DNA of 58,267 nt from assembly GCA_937907055.1 (NCBI GenBank), contig CALCTW010000083.1:1-58267 (forward strand), written 5' to 3'. Shown here piece by piece: positions 55,880 through 58,267 of the stretch (position 1 is its first letter; each line of letters begins with the position of its first letter). The notes beneath the pieces are model-generated. The model was given only the letters and a program-made list of their open reading frames with translations, searched no databases and was not told the DNA's origin. The stretch comes from an uncultured Clostridia bacterium (GTDB taxonomy: Bacteria; Bacillota; Clostridia; Christensenellales; Aristaeellaceae). A program made the position numbers and the translations under genes.

Positions 55880-56311
55880 ATGTGGAAATGTGCCTGCGGA
55901 GAACTTAATCACGATCAGTACAACAGCTGTTCGCGCTGCGGAAAGCCGCGCGGCGGCAGCATCTTCGCTTCTTCCGAAGCCCGGATCAACGCGCCGGGGG
56001 CGGAGGGCGGCTATCCCCGCGCCGGACAGGTGGATTTTGATTCCCTGCCCATGCTGAAGGGCCGCTACAAGGGGCTGCTCGGCCGTGTCGCGCATGTGCT
56101 CGGCATCATCCTGATGGTGCTTTTGCCGCTCCTTGTCCTGCTCGGCTTCATCTTCTGCCGGACAGAACTGCTCACCGCGCTGCCGCTCACCCGCGCCTTC
56201 GCGGATAAAGCCGTATGGCAGTCTGTTTTCTATGCCGTGTCCGGCATTGCCGCGATGCTGCTCAGCCTGCTCCCCGGATTGTGGACCTGCCTGCTTGCGA
56301 GAAAGGCCTGA
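55880..56311 (+). CDS. Zinc-ribbon membrane protein
   Basis: This 143-residue product starts with a four-cysteine zinc-finger-like segment (WKCACGELNHDQYNSCSRCGK: Cys4, Cys6 and then CSRC). The spacing resembles RanBP2-type fingers. A linker and two membrane helices follow (about 74-100 and 115-140). ATG 55880 follows CGGAGG by nine bases; a GTG nine bases earlier is adjacent to the site and unlikely. The gene ends four bases before the YitT start, so the two are probably in one unit. No named family is recognised. Confidence 0.75.
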   Translation: MWKCACGELNHDQYNSCSRCGKPRGGSIFASSEARINAPGAEGGYPRAGQVDFDSLPMLKGRYKGLLGRVAHVLGIILMVLLPLLVLLGFIFCRTELLTALPLTRAFADKAVWQSVFYAVSGIAAMLLSLLPGLWTCLLARKA

Positions 56312-56314
56312 AAA

Positions 56315-57187
56315 TTGAAACGTAAACCCATCTCCGATCGTCTCCACGCGTATCTGCAGCTTCTGACAGGCTGTCTGCTGGGGGCGCTGGCCTATCCGCT
56401 GCTCCTCACGCCCAACGCCATCGCGCCGGGCGGTCTGACCGGCGCCGCCACTGTCATCCACTACATGACCGGCGGCTCCATGGGTGTCGGTGTCCTGTCC
56501 CTGGCCATGAACATTCCCGTTTTCCTCTGGGGATACAAAACACTGGGCCGGGTGTACGCATTCCGCACGCTCATCGCCACCCTGCTCTTTTCTCTGCTCA
56601 TCGATCTCATCCCGCTCATCGTGCCGGCATGCGTGCTGACGCGGGATCCCCTGCTCGCGGTCGTTTTCGGCGGCGTGCTGCTGGGGGCCGGGCTGGGGCT
56701 GATCTTCCGCGCCGGGGCTTCCACCTGCGGCACCGATCTGATCGCCCAGATGCTGCACCGTTCCTTCTCCTTCCTTTCGGTGGGGGTGATCCTCACGGTG
56801 CTGGATTGCTGCGTGGTGCTTTTCGCGCTCTTCACCATGAGCCTTGAAGCCGCGCTGTACTCCATGATCGAGATCTTCATCTGCTCCAAGGTGATCGATC
56901 TGGTGCTGACCGGCCTCGGCCACGCCAGCGCCTGCTACATCATCACCCGGGATCCCGAAGCGCGCGCGCGGCGCGTGATCCGGGAGCTGGACCGCGGCGC
57001 CACCTACCTGCACGCCACAGGCGCGTATACCGGCAACGAGCGCACCATCCTGCTCACCGTGGTCTCCAGCCGCGAGGTGCCGCGCCTCAAAAAAATGGTG
57101 CGCGAAATGGATGAAAAGGCCTTCCTTTTCATCACCGACTCGCACGAGACGCTGGGAGAAGGCTTCTCCGCGCTGGACGAAGTCTGA
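56315..57187 (+). CDS. YitT family membrane protein (DUF161 plus DUF2179)
   Basis: The 290-residue protein has about five to six membrane segments (about 10-185; NAIAPGGLTGAATVIHYMTG and FRAGASTCGTDLIAQMLHR are family marks). A C-terminal DUF2179 soluble domain follows (about 215-285; GATYLHATGAYTGNERTILLTVV). YitT proteins are common in Firmicutes; the function is unknown, with proposals of transport or signalling. The start is TTG 56315, shortly after GAAAGG and four bases from the previous stop. It precedes glgA with a 117-base gap containing GC-rich stems. Confidence 0.92.
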   Translation: MKRKPISDRLHAYLQLLTGCLLGALAYPLLLTPNAIAPGGLTGAATVIHYMTGGSMGVGVLSLAMNIPVFLWGYKTLGRVYAFRTLIATLLFSLLIDLIPLIVPACVLTRDPLLAVVFGGVLLGAGLGLIFRAGASTCGTDLIAQMLHRSFSFLSVGVILTVLDCCVVLFALFTMSLEAALYSMIEIFICSKVIDLVLTGLGHASACYIITRDPEARARRVIRELDRGATYLHATGAYTGNERTILLTVVSSREVPRLKKMVREMDEKAFLFITDSHETLGEGFSALDEV

Positions 57188-57304
57188 TCCCCTCCGCGTT
57201 TTTCCGGCGGCTACGCGCCGCCATTCCCCCGGAACGACCCCCGATGACCCTGTCTCACCTATCCCGGCGGCTGCCGGCATCATGATAAACGGAGGCTTTC
57301 TTCC

Positions 57305-58267
57305 ATGAAAATTTGGTTTGTCACCAGCGAATGCGCGCCCTTCAGCAAATCCGGCGGTCTGGCCGATGTTGCCTTCTCCCTGCCCCCCGCCCTGATGGAG
57401 CAGGGGCATCAGATCAGCATCATCACCCCCCTGTACAAGTGCGTACGGGATCGTTTTGCCGATAAGATCCGCAAGATCAAGGATTTCACCTTCAAGATCG
57501 GCGAGTATGACATCACCTGCGGTCTGTGGGAAGGCGAACGCGCGGGCGTGCCCGTCTGGTTCATCGAAAAGGACGCGGAATATGACCGTCCCCGCCTCTA
57601 CGGCTATGATGATGACAAGTGGCGCTTTGCCGTGTTCTCCAAGGCGGTCATCGCCCTGCTGGACGAACAGATGCCCTTCCGCCCGGATATCCTGCACTGC
57701 AACGACTGGGAGACCGCGCCCGCGGTCATCTATCTGCGCAACGAGCAGTCCTGGCGCATCGAGCTGCAGCACATCAAGGCGGTTTATACCATCCACAACA
57801 TCGCTTATCAGGGCCAGTTCGGCAAAAACGATCTGTGGGATACCTTCCGTCTGCCCGAGGGCTGGTATGAGGGCGGTCTGGCCTATGAATATGAAGGCCG
57901 CCACGACATCAACCTGATGAAGGGCGCCATGCTGATGGCCAACGCCGTCTCCACCGTGTCAGCCACCTATGCCCGCGAGCTGCATTTCCCCACCTTCGGC
58001 ATGGGCCTGCAGGGCGTTGTGGACGAGGTGCAGAACAAGCTGCGCGGCATCCTGAACGGCATCGATATGGAACTGTACGATCCCATGAAGGACACCCGTA
58101 TCACCGCCCCCTTCAATAAAGACGACATGAGCGGCAAGGCCGCCTGCAAGGCCGCCATCCAGAAGAAGTTCGGCCTGCACGTCCGTCCGCATCGTCCCCT
58201 GCTCGTTTCCGTTGCCCGTCTGGTGGAGCAGAAGGGCATCGAGCTTGTCAAGGACGCGCTGCCCGGC
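57305..58267 (+). CDS. glgA: Glycogen synthase, N-terminal part (3' truncated by window edge)
   Basis: This is the first 321 codons of a GT5 glycogen/starch synthase, which extends glycogen from ADP-glucose (or UDP-glucose). The N-terminal MKIWFVTSECAPFSKSGGLADV carries the ADP-glucose KxGG motif (KSGG, residues 15-18). HCNDWETAPAVIYL, AVYTIHNIAYQGQF and NAVSTVSATYA are typical. The C-terminal Rossmann lobe is just beginning (VARLVEQKGIELV) when the window ends. ATG 57305 follows CGGAGG by nine bases. No other glg gene is visible. Confidence 0.96.
   Translation, partial: MKIWFVTSECAPFSKSGGLADVAFSLPPALMEQGHQISIITPLYKCVRDRFADKIRKIKDFTFKIGEYDITCGLWEGERAGVPVWFIEKDAEYDRPRLYGYDDDKWRFAVFSKAVIALLDEQMPFRPDILHCNDWETAPAVIYLRNEQSWRIELQHIKAVYTIHNIAYQGQFGKNDLWDTFRLPEGWYEGGLAYEYEGRHDINLMKGAMLMANAVSTVSATYARELHFPTFGMGLQGVVDEVQNKLRGILNGIDMELYDPMKDTRITAPFNKDDMSGKAACKAAIQKKFGLHVRPHRPLLVSVARLVEQKGIELVKDALPG

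Noticed and set aside
57188..57304. Strong terminator or promoter before glgA
   Set aside because: GC-rich stems are present but without T-runs, and no convincing -35/-10 pair was found.
54668..57904. 1078-codon antisense frame across PFK, zinc-ribbon, YitT and glgA
   Set aside because: It runs opposite four clear genes and has shadow composition; no Shine-Dalgarno or domain supports it.

Overview
The window looks like chromosomal DNA of a GC-rich, low-complexity-third-position (C-dominated) Firmicute of the class Clostridia, most likely an uncultured gut lineage. I infer this from the gene set and not from any database search: a PyrR-type attenuator in front of a uracil permease, rpsO-pnp-M16 peptidase synteny, FtsK/SpoIIIE, DUF512 radical-SAM next to der and plsY, DUF4364 next to an IspDF fusion, nfeD-floA, VanW proteins, YitT-like proteins, strong AGGAGG Shine-Dalgarno sites, and sigma-A promoters (TTGACA-17-TATAAT type). 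No phage, insertion sequence, CRISPR array, rRNA or tRNA was seen. The only certain RNA gene is the SRP RNA (ffs). Fifty genes have a visible stop codon: 36 end in TGA, 14 in TAA and none in TAG.

Layout. 1-6.2 kb: end of metK, a PyrR-attenuated uracil permease, rpsO, pnp and an M16 peptidase. 6.2-14.6 kb: an exported protein with FtsK, an M13 metallopeptidase and a GH43-like glycosidase. 14.6-18.7 kb (minus strand): plsY, der, DUF512 and a TM2 protein. 18.9-25.2 kb: a VanZ-RDD fusion, 2-keto-3-deoxygluconate kinase under a cre-like operator, a small double-glycine/cysteine peptide, a MATE exporter and a secreted caspase-like protein. 25.2-31.9 kb: ffs with neighbouring repeats, then a Na+/solute symporter, an acyl-CoA synthetase interrupted by an in-frame TAG, a LysR regulator, an amidohydrolase and a creatininase-family protein. 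32.1-37.4 kb: a heterodimeric ABC exporter, a Nudix hydrolase and an MFS transporter. 37.4-46.5 kb: recO, two VanW paralogues, a DtxR-like regulator with a secreted tandem cystatin-like protein, a LytTR response regulator, the nfeD-floA operon and two uracil-DNA glycosylase paralogues. 46.5-50.8 kb: a hairpin-rich spacer, trmL, a GH105 operon, DUF4364 and ispDF. 50.8-52.2 kb: unusual noncoding DNA (a helically phased hexamer array and an AT-rich tract) around a small exported protein. 52.2-58.3 kb: an orphan RelB-like antitoxin, a HerA-like ATPase with a Q/Y-rich tail, a PFK, a zinc-ribbon membrane protein, a YitT protein and the start of glgA.

How the genes work together. GH105 and KDG kinase, possibly with GH43 and the GH105-linked dehydrogenase-domain protein, suggest plant polysaccharide (pectin/hemicellulose) use feeding central metabolism, with carbon-catabolite control at kdgK. 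PFK and GlgA add glycolysis and glycogen storage. The symporter, CoA ligase and LysR look like a regulated carboxylate uptake-and-activation locus.

The observations most worth a second look are: (1) the in-frame TAG in a conserved gene together with no TAG stops in 50 genes; (2) ten GWACCT hexamers spaced alternately 10 and 11 bp, one per helical turn, between two convergent genes; (3) a secreted tandem cystatin-like protein; (4) a HerA-like ATPase with a prion-like tail; (5) a small GG-leader cysteine peptide divergent from a MATE exporter.
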